From the NCBI GenBank assembly GCA_039090855.1, contig CM076999.1, positions 112,591,072 to 112,655,071 of the forward strand: a stretch of DNA of 64,000 nucleotides, in the 5' to 3' direction. The position numbers and the translations under genes were made by a program. The notes below the pieces were generated by a model, which was not told the origin of the DNA, did not search any database, and saw nothing but the letters and a program-made list of their open reading frames with translations. This DNA comes from Macrothele yani (taxonomy: Eukaryota > Arthropoda > Arachnida > Araneae > Macrothelidae). Shown here piece after piece: positions 28,870 through 39,320 of the stretch. The first letter of the stretch is position 1. Every line of letters starts with the position of its first letter.

Positions 28870-31074
28870 CTGGACAATTGTTTTTTTTGTTGTTTTTTTA
28901 TGGTAGGTTTAACGACCACTGTGAGCAACTCAATGGACTATAAGCAGTCGCCCGTCCCTAATTTAGAGTCACTGGTTCCAGGGAAGGGAGAGAGCCAGCG
29001 CCCTAAGACAAACACAACATCTATGCCTCACCAAGATTCGAACCCGGACCCCTTTCGGATGAATGATCAGAGGCCATAGCTTAGACAACTGCGCCACTGG
29101 AGCGGCAATTGAAGGTTCAACAACCACAGTGAGCAACTCAATGGACTATAAGCAGTCGCCCGTCCCTAATTTAGAGTCACTGGTTCCAGGGAAGGGAGAG
29201 AGCCAGCGCCCTAAGACAAACACAACATCTATGCCTCACCAAGATTCGAAACCGGACCCCTTTCGGATGAATGATCAGAGGCCATCGCTTAGACAACTGC
29301 GCCACTGGAGCGGCAATTGAAGGTTCAACAACCACAGTGAGCAACTCAATGGGCTATAAGCAGTCGCCCGTCCCTAATTTAGGGTCACTGGTTCCAGGGA
29401 AGGGAGAGAGCCAGCGCCCTAAGACAAACACAACATCCATGCCTCACCAAGATTCGAACCCGGACCCCTTTCGGATGAATGATCAGAGGCCATCGCTTAG
29501 ACAACTGCGCCACTGGAGCGGCAATTGAAGGTTCAACAACCACAGTGAGCAACTCAATGGGCTATAAGCAGTCGCCCGTCCCTAATTTAGGGTCACTGGT
29601 TCCAGGGAAGGGAGAGAGCCAGCGCCCTAAGACAAACACAACATCCATGCCTCACCAAGATTCGAACCCGGACCCCTTTCGGATGAATGATCAGAGGCCA
29701 TCGCTTAGACAACTGCGCCACTGGAGCGGCAATTGAAGGTTCAACAACCACAGTGAGCAACTCAATGGGCTACAAGCAGTCGCCCGTCCCTAATTTAGGG
29801 TCACTGGTTCCAGGGAAGGGAGAGAGCCAGCGTCCTAAGACAAACACAACATCCATGCCTCACCAAGATTCGAACCCGGACCCCTTTCGGACGAATGATC
29901 AGAGGCCATCGCTTAGACAACTGCGCCGCAGGAGCGGCAATTGAAGGTTCAACAACCACAGTGAGCAACTCAATGGGCTATAAGCAGTCGCCCGTCTCTA
30001 ATTTAGGGTCACTGGTTCCAGGGAAGGGAGAGAGCCAGCGTCCTAAGACAAACACAACATCCATGCCTCACCAAGATTCGAACCCGGACCCCTTTCGGAC
30101 GAATGATCAGAGGCCATCGCTTAGACAACTGCGCCGCAGGAGCGGCAATTGAAGGTTCAACAACCACAGTGAGCAACTCAATGGGCTATAAGCAGTCGCC
30201 CGTCTCTAATTTAGGGTCACTGGTTCCAGGGAAGGAGAGAGCCAGCGCCCTAAGACAAACACAACATCCATGCCTCACCAAGATTCGAACCCGGACCTTT
30301 TTCGGACGAATGATCAGAGGCCATCGCTTAGACAACTGCGCCACAGGAGCGGCAATTGAAGGTTCAACAACCACAGCGAGCAACTCAATGGGCTATAAGC
30401 AGTTGCCCGTCCCTAATTTAGGGTCACTGGTTCCAGGGAAGGGAGAGAGCCAGTGCCGTAAGACAAACACAACATACATGCCTCATCGGAATTTTCTTTT
30501 TATTGATGGTTTAACGACCACCATGATCAACTCAATGGGCTATAAGCAGTCGCCCGTCCCTAATTTAGGGTCACTGGTTCCAGGGAAGGGAGAGAGCCAG
30601 CGCCCTAAGACAAACACAACATCCATGCCTCACCAAGATTCGAACCCGGACCTTTTCGGACGAATGATCAGAGGCCATCGCTTAGACAACTGCGCCACAG
30701 GAGCGGCAATTGAAGGTTCAACAACCACAGCGAGCAACTCAATGGGCTATAAGCAGTCGCCCGTCCATAATTTAGGGTCACTGGTTCCAGGGAAGGGAGA
30801 GAGCCAGTGCCGTAAGACAAACACAACATCCATGCCTCGTCGGGATTTTCTTTTTATTGAAGGTTTAACAACCACCATGATCAACTCAATGAGCTATAAG
30901 CAGTCGCCCGTCCCTAATTTAGGGTCACTCGTTCCAGGGAAGGGAGAGAGCCAGTGCCGTAAGACAAACACAACATCCATGCCTCACCGGGATTCGAACC
31001 GGTGCCCCTTTCAGATGAATGATTAGAGGCCATCGCTTAGACCACTGCGCCACCGGGGCGGCTCTGGACAATTG
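28870..31074 (-). repeat. Tandem array of eleven SINE units within one target-site duplication
   Basis: CTGGACAATTG occurs at 28,870-28,880 and 31,064-31,074. Between them lie eleven head-to-tail SINE units in minus orientation. The first eight repeat at 208 bp (body motif near 28,927, 29,136, 29,343, 29,551, 29,759, 29,967, 30,175, 30,384). Later spacings are 147, 206 and 149 bp because two units lack the tRNA head. Junctions between the 208-bp units read GCGGCAATTGAAGG, without an A tail. The hexamer CAATTG equals the end of the target duplication. Open frames of 85 codons recurring every 208 bp, and a 307-codon one, come from this periodicity and are not genes. Confidence 0.92.
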
Positions 31075-31547
31075 CAATGATTCTCTTAATAATGGCTCAC
31101 CATAGTCTTTTTTCAGATTCAAAACACAACTTTTATTTTTTTTAATCAATTGCACAACAGTTGTCGAGGCGTGTTTTTAATTCATACCACTTTTTACAGT
31201 TTGGCATATGTTCTCCACTCACTTGATGCCGCGATAAATGAGTAGCTAAATGTCGTCAATCTGAAAAGCTCTGACAATATGTTAGTTTGTTTTGTTTTAA
31301 AGCAAACAACTTGCAACAAAAGCAAAACACACTATTAGATTTTGTGGAATAGACTGACCAAGCTCTTTGAACTTTTTCACCGTTAGGTAGAACTCGCGTT
31401 GCCAGCGCTAGTCTAGAGTAAAAATTCTGAAAATGGTGGTTCTACAAATGTACCTCTGAAAGAGGCCGCTCCAGCCGCCCTTAGAATTTGGCCGCCTGCG
31501 TGTATGCACGCACTGCACACCTGCCAGAAACGGCCCGGAGGGTATCA

Positions 31548-32800
31548 CATTCTGATTTAATTAACGTAAATAAGTTAGTTTTCCTGATGCCAACACCAAT
31601 CTGATGCCTTCCACAGGCGTTTTGCAAAGATAGCAACTACTGACTGGTGATAATCAATAGAACCCACATAATGAATGGGAGTGGCCTTATAGCATTCTTG
31701 ATCATGTTCTTCTAATTTGTGTCCCAAATCTGAGAATTTGGTGCCCATATTTTCTTAGATTTCAGATCAATAAATTGTAATTAAAAATCGGCACTATCTA
31801 AATTAGGAAATGTTGAAAAATCTTAAGATTGTAAATCGCATATCAGCGGTTTTGTCAAAAATGACGAGTCCTTGTAATTCCTGTACTCTTGGAGCCCCCA
31901 AGAGTTCTGAATGTGGGATTTGATACCAAGCAAAGACTTACTGGCCGGCAAGTAGAATGCTCTGTAGCTCCTCTAAACTGAACTTTGAACCATGAGGTCG
32001 AATTGCGCAGAGAGGTAAAAAGAACAGTGCTGTCTACACTGGAAGGAGACAGAGAACGAGCTTGAACGATGGGTCGCAGCCGTTTATCCCACAATCACTG
32101 ACAAATACACATTGGGATATAAGGTTTTCTATCTTCGTCAAGGGTTCAATATTTTTAGGTTCCTGTCTCTCACGTTGGAGAGTAAATGGGATTTTCCATT
32201 GAAGTAGAATTACATCGAAGTACAAGCTGAAACTTTGCAAATTTTTCCATTCCTTCAAGTATTAAAAGAGCCATGTTTAGATTCCCAAAGAGCTGTGTGT
32301 AGCCGACCCCGGACCTAGAGCATAATATAATTAAAGTGATATCCTTCTGTCCTTGGCACTCCGTAACAACAATACAAATTCTAATGATTACCAGTGAAAT
32401 TAAAAAATGACATGCAGAGACTGTTTTTCTTGTGGTACGAACTCTCTATTCCAATTTTTTTTTTATGTGGTATGAAATCTCTGTTCCAGTGTTTTTTTTA
32501 ATTTAGTTGCCCGGACCACCAGGAAAGTAGATTTTTATTTACCTGCCCAGGCCAATAAATTACATGCCCAGAGCATGGTATTTTTCAAGCGCTCTGCGAG
32601 GTCTTGAAGACGGCCATTTCCGCTTCCTGACTCCTCCCCCTATGTATATTAAAGAAAGACATAAAAAATTTCAAGCCCACCGTGAATACGAGGAGACAGC
32701 CAAATAGCTCCCTCGGTTATCACTTTCTTTGCGGCAGGCCCTGCTACTGAAATAACCTTGCGACTTAATGTGTGTAGTGCTTTCAAATGCAACCATTTTT
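31548..32800. other. Intergenic DNA, nothing firmly recognised
   Basis: About 31,600-31,740 has a short open minus-strand stretch (HYVGSIDYHQSVVAIF) that may be a gene or transposon relic but matches no family I know. The remainder shows no supported feature. Confidence 0.35.
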
Positions 32801-32807
32801 CTTTTTT

Positions 32808-33028
32808 TTTTTCGAGGTTTAACGACCACCTTGAGCAACTCTAGGAGGGGGTGCTATAAGTATCCGCTCATCCATAATTTGAAGGCACTCGTACCACGGT
32901 GTGGGAACGGTAGGTGCCATAAGCCAGGCGCCCCACACATTCCCTATATGCAACTCGAACTCGCGCCCACTGAGACGAATGGTGACAAGCCAACGTTTAA
33001 AACCACTGTGCCACTATGAAGCGGCGAT
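32808..33028 (-). mobile_element. Diverged SINE, variant subfamily
   Basis: Starts with the family 3' motif GAGGTTTAACGACCACC(TTGAG) after a T run and ends with a degenerate tRNA head (CACTGTGCCACTATGAAGCG), but the body differs from the main family (extra AGGAGGGGGTG, altered B box). An older or separate subfamily sharing the same tail. Confidence 0.6.
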
Positions 33029-33455
33029 TTTGTCTAATCGCGTGCTTTAGAGAACGACAAACGTTTGAATAACAGTACACTTTTATGGATATACTTACCT
33101 TGCGTGTTCTTCACCAACAGCTGATTCACAGCTTTCAACAACAAGAAAATTGACAGCGAAACTTTTAACGACCGGCACAACCAAGTACAACAATAACCAA
33201 AACACACAAATTTAACATGTTGCCACTTCGATAGCTGTTTTGAAAAGTTAAAGAGAGAAATTCAAAATAGAGACCTTACAGCATAAGATCTAAGGTGCAC
33301 AAAAGTGCCTTTTATTTTTCTAGGACACTTCTCTTTATTCACCTTCCATCGTCAATCGTTTAACAGCTAAAAAACATGGCTATCTATCCTTTCCATGAGA
33401 AGTAGTGAAAAAAAAAAAAAAGAAAAAGAAAATCAACCACTGGCTTAGTATTTTA
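33029..33455. other. Intergenic DNA
   Basis: No gene recognised; poly-A/GAAAA tract at 33,406-33,430. Confidence 0.4.
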
Positions 33456-33456
33456 A

Positions 33457-33524
33457 TTGGAGGTTTAACGACCATCGTGAGCCACTCGGTGGACTATAAG
33501 CATCGCCCGTCCCTAATTTAGGGC
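33457..33524 (-). mobile_element. SINE tail fragment
   Basis: Only the 3' third of the SINE (GGAGGTTTAACGACCATCG to CCCTAATTTAGGG) remains; the head is lost at the junction with the non-LTR retrotransposon. Confidence 0.7.
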
Positions 33525-33802
33525 AAGCCAGGAAGTTGGCTCTCCTGTTTCTAATCGGTGGACCCCGTAGGGTACTGTTTTTTGGGTATGTCGTCGTTGG
33601 CGACAGCGTTCTTGTTTCGTTGCATTTTTGAAACAGCGGCTTGCTGTTTCCTCTTCTATTTTCGTTTCTTTTCCTGCTAAAGTTTTGCAGGCGGTTGGTT
33701 CTTTCCATATCCAAGGTAGGATTATTGTTTTTGCATGCTCTTGTCTGCTGCGGTCTGTTGATTCGGGGTGGTCCCTAGCTGCTGCCGGTGGGTCCGGCGG
33801 GG

Positions 33803-35472
33803 ATGGGGGACTCTGATTCCTCGACTCCGGCTAAAAGAATGCGTTCTTCACCGGGTGATGAGCTTCCTCAGCTGGGTGGTTTGCTAGTTCCAGTTAATGA
33901 TTTTGTTTGTTCGATTCAATGGTCTCCTCAGGAATTGCTGCGTAGGGCATTTGCGAGCGGAGTGACTCGTGGTGAAATACTTATTTCCGCGACTTCTGGG
34001 AAGCTACCCAGAGTCAGTCCCATGTTGTTGAAGAGGTTCTTCGTGGACAATATTTCCATGCATGACTCGATTTCAGACGTTCAGTTTTTACGTTCGGGTG
34101 ACTTATTGGTGCGTTCCTCGAATCTCATTTGCTTGCTGGAAATTTGTCAACTTTCTAATTTTCTTCAGGTACCTGTCAAAACTCAGGTTCTTACTACGCT
34201 TATGACAACAAAGTTTTTAGTTCGAGATGTGGACACTGAAGCCCCTGTTGATGAAATTGCTTCAGAATTGTTGGACCGTGGTGTGAACTGTCTTCGTGTT
34301 GTTCGGTTCCGACGTTCGGTAAATTCCTCTAGGGTCCCTTCTTCTTCGGTCCTGGTGGAAGAGCTGGGATTTACTAACCGTGACACTATCTATCTGTGGT
34401 TTTCCAGATGTGCGGTCAGACCCTTCTTGGATTCGCCTAGGCAGTGCAAAAACTGTCAGCGTTATGGACATCTGCTGTCAACCTGTCGTAGTGCCGCTCG
34501 CTGTTCTCGTTGTGGTGAAGGACACGACTCTTCGGTATGCTCGGCGTCGAGCTTCCAGTGCGTGTTATGCAAGGGCTCTCATCCTGCTTCTGACACGAAC
34601 TGCCCAATTTACCTCCGTGAAAAGCAGATAGCCGCCCCGGTGGCGCAGTGGTCTAAGGCGATGGCCTCTGATCATTCGTCCGAAAGGGGTCCGGGTTCGA
34701 ATCCCGCTGAGGCATGGATGTTGTGTTTGTCTTACGGCACTGGCTCTCTCCCTTCCCTGGAACGAGTGACCCTAAATTAGGGACGGGCGACTGCTTATAG
34801 CCCATTGAGTTGCTCACGGTGGTCGTTAAACCTCCAATAAAAAAAAACAAAAAAAAAACCTCCAATCAAAAAAAAAAAAAGCAGATCCTAGATATTATGG
34901 CTTCGAAGCATCTCAGCTATCCAGAAGCTCGGGACTCTGTGCGTCAAGTCCACCAGGCCTCATATGCGGCGGCGGCGGCGACTCAGGCTCAACCTCCGTG
35001 TGCTTGCTCCTCTGCCTTCCCTCAGCTTCTGGACATTATCTCTAAACTCACCAGTAAATTGGACTCTTTGACGAATCTTCTTTCACCTCCTTCTCTACAT
35101 GCTGGCCCCACATCTTCCGTTGCACAGGTGCCACAGGCTGAAATTTTGCAGACTCCTCCTACTACAGTTGCAGCGTGCCCAACTTCTTCTGTGCCTACTG
35201 AGCAACCTTCTGCCACTGGCCTAAGCGCCGATGAATTCCTGTCATGCGAAAAATCTGTGGTTCTGTATGTAGAGTCTGCTGCGGAATCCGTCAAACTTTC
35301 TCACTCCAGAACCTACTCGTGTCTTCCATGCGCCATGCCTTTCTCTTCTCGTCCAGCCTTGCTGTCACACCTGAAAGCTCATCGTGACGACGGTAAGTTT
35401 CTTTGTGGCCTCTGTTCCATGCGGTTCAAGACGGCATCTGGCCTAGCGGATCACTTTTCTCTTCATGAATAG
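33803..35472 (+). pseudogene. Non-LTR retrotransposon ORF1 (gag-like) split by a SINE
   Basis: ATG 33,803 (MGDSDSSTPAKRMRSSPGDE) begins a gag-like protein that ends in three zinc knuckles before the SINE: CKNCQRYGHLLSTC, CSRCGEGHDSSVC and CVLCKGSHPASDTNC. After the SINE (34,630-34,875) the frame resumes with ILDIMASKHLSYPEARDSV, an Ala/Pro-rich spacer, and two C2H2-like fingers (CLPCAMPFSSRPALLSHLKAH, with CGLCSMRFKTASGLADHFSLH; each listed in part) to a stop at 35,472. Such proteins of Jockey/I-type elements coat the RNA intermediate. Apart from the SINE the frame is undamaged, so the insertion is fairly recent. Removing the SINE and one duplicated target would rejoin the coding sequence. 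Confidence 0.8.
34620..34885 (+). mobile_element. SINE inserted in retrotransposon ORF1
   Basis: AAAAGCAGAT flanks the copy at 34,620-34,629 and 34,876-34,885. A box TGGCGCAGTGG and B box GGTTCGAATCC are intact. The insertion adds in-frame sequence up to a stop at 34,780, ending the upstream half of ORF1. The A-rich tail is long (two A runs separated by CCTCCAATC, suggesting a duplicated tail). Confidence 0.9.
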
Positions 35473-35830
35473 CTGGTTGCTGGTCCAATGGAATGCGCAG
35501 TCCCTTCGCTCCAAAAGACCTTTTTTCACCGACAGTTCCTCTCTTCCTCCTCTCCTGCCCTGCGTACAGTGCATATCGGAGGATTTGTTTTGGAGTGCCA
35601 ACCCCTCATTCCTCAACCTCCGTCTCTGCTCAAGTGTATTCTTTGTTTTACTTTCGGGACGCTTCCGTGGCAAAACGTAAAGTTCGGGCCTTGGAGTAAT
35701 TTATTACTCTCTCCAGACGTTTCTCTGTGAGGACGCTCCTGTTCTAACGTTCCTTCTCATGAGCGTGCCCCTTTGATGGACTTTTGTGCTGCTACTGTGA
35801 CTTCACGTGCTGGTCGCTAGGAGGTTCTCC
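35465..35830 (+). pseudogene. Non-LTR retrotransposon ORF2 start (AP endonuclease relic)
   Basis: Directly after ORF1, overlapping its end (ATGAATAG), begins NSWLLVQWNAQSLRSKRP, the first motif of the APE-type endonuclease with its conserved Asn. CISEDLFWSANPSF (the SET/SED motif) is next. The reading then decays and no reverse transcriptase follows before 35.9 kb, so the element is truncated. Confidence 0.65.
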
Positions 35831-35954
35831 TTTGTGGCTGGTCGTGCATCTTCGTGTCTTACTGATCACGAAATATTTTCGCTATTTCCGCATGGCCAAC
35901 TAGTTGCTGTGAGGCACAAAGCTTTGTCTATAAGCCTCATCGTCTTATTACTTA

Positions 35955-36055
35955 AAAAAAAATTAGGGCAAATGGTTCCAGGAAAAGGAGAGAGCCTGCG
36001 CCGTACGACAAACACAACATTCTTGTTGCTTTCGCTGGGTTCGAACCCGGACCTT
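35955..36055 (-). mobile_element. SINE fragment
   Basis: Head and part of body (TTAGGGCAAATGGTTCCAGG to TTCGAACCCGGACC) of a diverged copy; both ends missing. Confidence 0.65.
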
Positions 36056-36082
36056 AATCTACTGGTCCTTTGTTTTGTTTTT

Positions 36083-36305
36083 TTGATTGGAGGTTGTTTA
36101 ACGACCACCGTGAGCAACTCAATGGGCTATAAGCAGTCGCCCGTCCCTAATTTAGGGTCACTGGTTCCAGGGAAGGGAGAGTGCCAGTGCCGTAAGACAA
36201 ACACAACATCCATGCCTCACCGGGATTCGAACCCGGACCCCGTTCGGACGAATGATCAGAGGACATCGCCTAGACCACTGTGGCACTGGGCCTTCGGCCC
36301 GGAGA
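36083..36305 (-). mobile_element. SINE copy
   Basis: Near full-length minus-strand copy next to the previous fragment. The tRNA head is altered at its end (GGCCTTCGGCCC in place of the usual GGGGCGGC). Confidence 0.85.
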
Positions 36306-36465
36306 CTTCTTTTGTTAAACTGGCAATTAATAAACATAGCTGTTCGTTTACTTACTCGTCGGGCCAAATAAGGAGAGTGCAACTCCTGAAATCTAAATAA
36401 TTTTCCCAAAATGTGAGGTTATATTGCTCTTTTTTCTGCTTTTGTTTATTTTGCTGTTGTTATTG

Positions 36466-36672
36466 ATTCGGAATTTAACGAACAGCATGAGCAACTTGGC
36501 CTAGAACAGTTCTCCCCATTCCTAATACGGGGTCACAGGCTCTACAGAAGGGGAAGAGTGGCGCAATCAGACGAAAAACCACCCATGCCCCCATCAGGGA
36601 CTTCACTCCGGCCCATTTCCGAGGAGTCGTTAGAGAACAGGGTCCCAGGCCTCTCGGCCACGAGGGCGACCT
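36466..36672 (-). mobile_element. Distant SINE relative
   Basis: Shares the layout (TTTAACGAACAGCATGAGCA, ACGGGGTCACAGGCTCTAC, CTCGGCCACGAGGGCGACC) but not the close sequence of the main family. Probably another tRNA-derived SINE subfamily with a related body. Confidence 0.5.
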
Positions 36673-37080
36673 TTTGAAATACAATAATCTCCGTAAATTA
36701 CCGTTTCCGACGGCTTCACTAAAACAGAAAATATCATTTAATGACACAGTGAAAAAATAATTTCTCCTCAGTAAAGCGGGGAAAATTGAAAGGACGTGTT
36801 TTGAAACACTTGGTTTTCTTCTACTCCACTGCAAATCCTGATTAATCGAATTTGGACACAGCCATGAATTCTGACAAGCACAGGCCTGGTTTTAAATATG
36901 CTGCTGCAATTGCTTCACTGCAATCGTTTCTCTGCCTGAAGAGCGCAATTACCTTTTTCTTTTTCATTCAGTTGCGGCGTTTACGCCCATCACGAGCAAC
37001 AATTGGGAACCTCAACGAACTATAGGGGCGCTGCGCAAACGTAAACAAACTTCTCTAGTACGGGTAACGTCGCACGTGTT

Positions 37081-37430
37081 TCCATAAAGTCGAATGTTAG
37101 AATGGCTGGTTTGTTGCTTTCAATCCTTGAAATAATGAAATTTGTGGACGCTTCCAAAAATTCAAGATGCATTAAAGAAGGGGAAGTGATTGTTAATGTA
37201 GGCCATATAATTTTTTGTGGAATTAAGAAGGAAGATGGAAGAGAAATTCTCATAGTTTCGCACTGCATTCAGTCCACGGCAATAACGTCGTCGCCTCACT
37301 CCATCAACGGTGTTTTGATACAAGTAACAGTGAAATTTCTATAAAGTCATTTGAGTGCTCTTGTAAAGCGGGCAGAAGTGGAACGTGTAAGCACTGTGTA
37401 GCAGTAATGCTTTACTGTAACCGGTAATTT
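37081..37430 (+). CDS. Possible host exon encoding a SWIM-type zinc finger, frameshifted
   Basis: Plus strand 37,102-37,344 encodes an open stretch (AGLLLSILEIMKFVDASK, then VIVNVGHIIFCGIKKED). After a one-base shift near 37,340 comes SIKSFECSCKAGRSGTCKHC, VAVMLYCNR, then TAA. That is a SWIM finger (CxC...CxHC), a DNA/protein-binding module. The sequence right after CNR is GGTAATTTTT, a fair splice donor, so this could be one exon of a longer gene. The frameshift suggests either a pseudogene or a base error. No partner exons were found nearby. Confidence 0.5.
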
Positions 37431-38790
37431 TTATTTTTACATTTTCAGGCAAGTGATATAGTAATACCGACAGGGGTGTTCTAATCCGGATTACTATTAA
37501 AAGCTGACATTTCGTTTCACTTGACGTTTCCCAGGACCCATTTTCAATACTGTCAACAATAACATTTGTAATTTTTGAACATTCTGTTCCTAAAAGTGTT
37601 TGTGAATTGGTAATTGTTGATCATCATTGGATTCTGCGTTTTTGAACCGATGACTGTTGACAGAACATTGCAAATCTGGTTCCATAATGAAGTTTAAATT
37701 TATATGGATAACAGCAATTATATGTTTTCAAGATTATGTAGAAATGCGGATTTTTTAATAACTACTATGCAATAAAAACATGCTGCCTTGTTTATTATTC
37801 ATTTAAAGACGTTACTAGGTTAGTAGCATTTCACTGGAAGGATTTCAAACGCAAGGCACAAACGTTTATACTAACTTGTGAAAAACATAGCCGAAACCTT
37901 GGGAACGACATTGCGGGACACAACAATATGATTTGTTCTTCTTCACGGAATTCTCCATTATACAACTCTCTAATTCCAGAATGAACGCAAAAATACACCA
38001 AACTACGACAACTGAACGTAATGAGCGATCTACCAACAGCCAAGCATTGAGCCAAAAACGTTACCCGTACTACAGTAATTCTTCCTTTTGCCGCTAGAGG
38101 GAGAGCGGACCGCTGAGATTGCCAATAAAGCCAGTAAGCCACAGCCGCCGATTACTGGCATGCTCTGTTGCTTAAGTATGTCCCTGCATATGCTCAAAGA
38201 GGTTAGAATAAGATATCTGGAGATGCCCTTTTTAATGGAGTGATACCACTTTCCGTGAAGCCCATAACCGCGAGAGACGGCCGTCAAAGTGTGCGAAAGC
38301 TCATGGTTTTCAATGCTATTGCAATGTATCTTGTGTTGGCCGAATGGCCGAATCACCTTCTTTCGTCGCAAATGTTTCTAATTTTGCATCGTACCTTGCT
38401 GCCAATGTGTGAGAAAATGCTGAATTTATAAAATCCTTAATTATTTTGATGATCTTTCCTATTTTTATTTTAAATTGAAATACACGAACGTAAGCGCGAA
38501 TTCTAAACAAAACACAATGTTAAAATTGAAAACTTCACCTGTATAAGAAGTATAATTCCTTCCGGTTTGATATTAACACGGTTTCAACAACCCAAAACCA
38601 CACTATTCCAAAATACACGTGTTTAAATTACATAGGTGTCATGTAAACAACGTCAAATTCCCACAGTTTGCGGCTTCACAGTTAAGAGACTCAGGGCATC
38701 TCCAGAAGCATTATACTAACCTCCTTTCATATGTCCTGATTTCATTAAAATTATCTTTTGGTAACAATTCGTATATCGCAATCAGAACTT
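37431..38790. other. Intergenic DNA, nothing recognised
   Basis: Several short open frames on both strands but none with a recognisable domain or supporting context. Confidence 0.35.
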
Positions 38791-38791
38791 A

Positions 38792-39012
38792 TAAGCCGCC
38801 CCGGTGACGCAGTGGTCTAAACGATGGCTTCTGATCCTTCGTCCGAGATGTGTCTGGGTTCGAATCCCGCGAGGCATGGATGCTGTGTTTGTGTTAAGGC
38901 GCAGGCTGTCACCCTTCCTTGGAACCAGTGGCCCTAAATTAGGGACGGGTGACTACTTATAGCCCATTGAGTTGCTCACGGTGGTCGTTAAACGTCCAAT
39001 AAAAACAACAAC
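38792..39012 (+). mobile_element. SINE copy
   Basis: Diverged but near full-length: GCCCCGGTGACGCAGTGG head, GGTTCGAATCC B box, conserved body, tail AATAAAAACAACAACAAAC. Confidence 0.85.
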
Positions 39013-39029
39013 AAACTCATGGAATAAGA

Positions 39030-39230
39030 TGGTTTTTTGTTGTTGGAGGTTTAACGACCACCGTTAGCAACTCAAGCAGTCACCCGCCTCTAATTTAGGG
39101 CCACTGGTTCCAGGGAAGTGAGAGAGTCAGTGCCTAACACAAACACAGCATCCATGCCTCATCGGGATTGAAACCCGGACCCCTTTCAGACAAATGATCA
39201 GAAGCCTACTGCGCCACTGGGGCGGCCGCG
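39030..39230 (-). mobile_element. SINE copy, shortened
   Basis: Minus-strand copy with deletions in the body (GAGCAACTCAAT motif reduced) and head (CTACTGCGCCACTGGGGCGG). Confidence 0.8.
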
Positions 39231-39241
39231 CAAATTGGAAC

Positions 39242-39320
39242 GCCGCCCCGGTGCCGCAGTGGTCTAAGCGATGGCCTCTGATCATTCACTCGAAAGGGGT
39301 CCGGGTTTGAATCCCAGTGA
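39242..39320 (+). mobile_element. SINE head truncated at the satellite
   Basis: Only the tRNA-like head remains, from GCCGCCCCGGTGCCGCAGTG through the B box (GGTTTGAATCC) to CAGTGA. The satellite starts at the next base. The rest of the SINE is missing on the far side of the satellite. Confidence 0.85.

Larger units (their letters stand above)
26930..31140 (-). pseudogene. hAT-family transposase relic
   Basis: Minus strand. A middle piece at 28,388-28,714 reads FQNEIICVLASGIKSKSKEF, VKKAKYFSVILNCKPDANHI and EQIAFVVRIVN, typical of ZMYM-like/DUF4371 hAT transposases. The C-terminal dimerisation region near 27,040-27,155 reads LRILLTLPVNVVSDERSFSK, LKFVKTYLRTSM (hATC). Frameshifts and SINE insertions at 27,549 and 28,881 break it. 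The first catalytic Asp is replaced (LNCKPD where LDCTPD is usual). Confidence 0.75.
26588..31547 (-). mobile_element. Decayed hAT-like element (ZMYM/DUF4371 type) carrying SINE insertions
   Basis: Imperfect inverted ends: CAGGGCCGGTTCTGG at about 26,592 and, in reverse complement, CCGGGCCGTTTCTGG at about 31,540, both followed by a GCCGCCTGCGTG block. The minus strand between them carries transposase remains. A target duplication of eight bases was not clear. Two SINE insertions account for about half of its length. Confidence 0.65.

Noticed and set aside
29063..31026. Six 85-codon frames and a 307-codon frame with GSTTTVSNSMGYKQSPVPNL motifs
   Set aside because: They are translations of tandem SINE units recurring every 208 bp; the same peptide appears wherever a SINE lies, in either orientation.
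33788..33802. GTG start five codons before the ORF1 methionine
   Set aside because: An ATG at 33,803 in the same frame is a more ordinary eukaryotic start.
36475..36834. 119-codon minus-strand frame
   Set aside because: Covers a diverged SINE and its flank; no domain visible.
37831..38431. Several 60-113 codon frames on both strands
   Set aside because: Mutually overlapping, no family signature, composition as in non-coding flanks.
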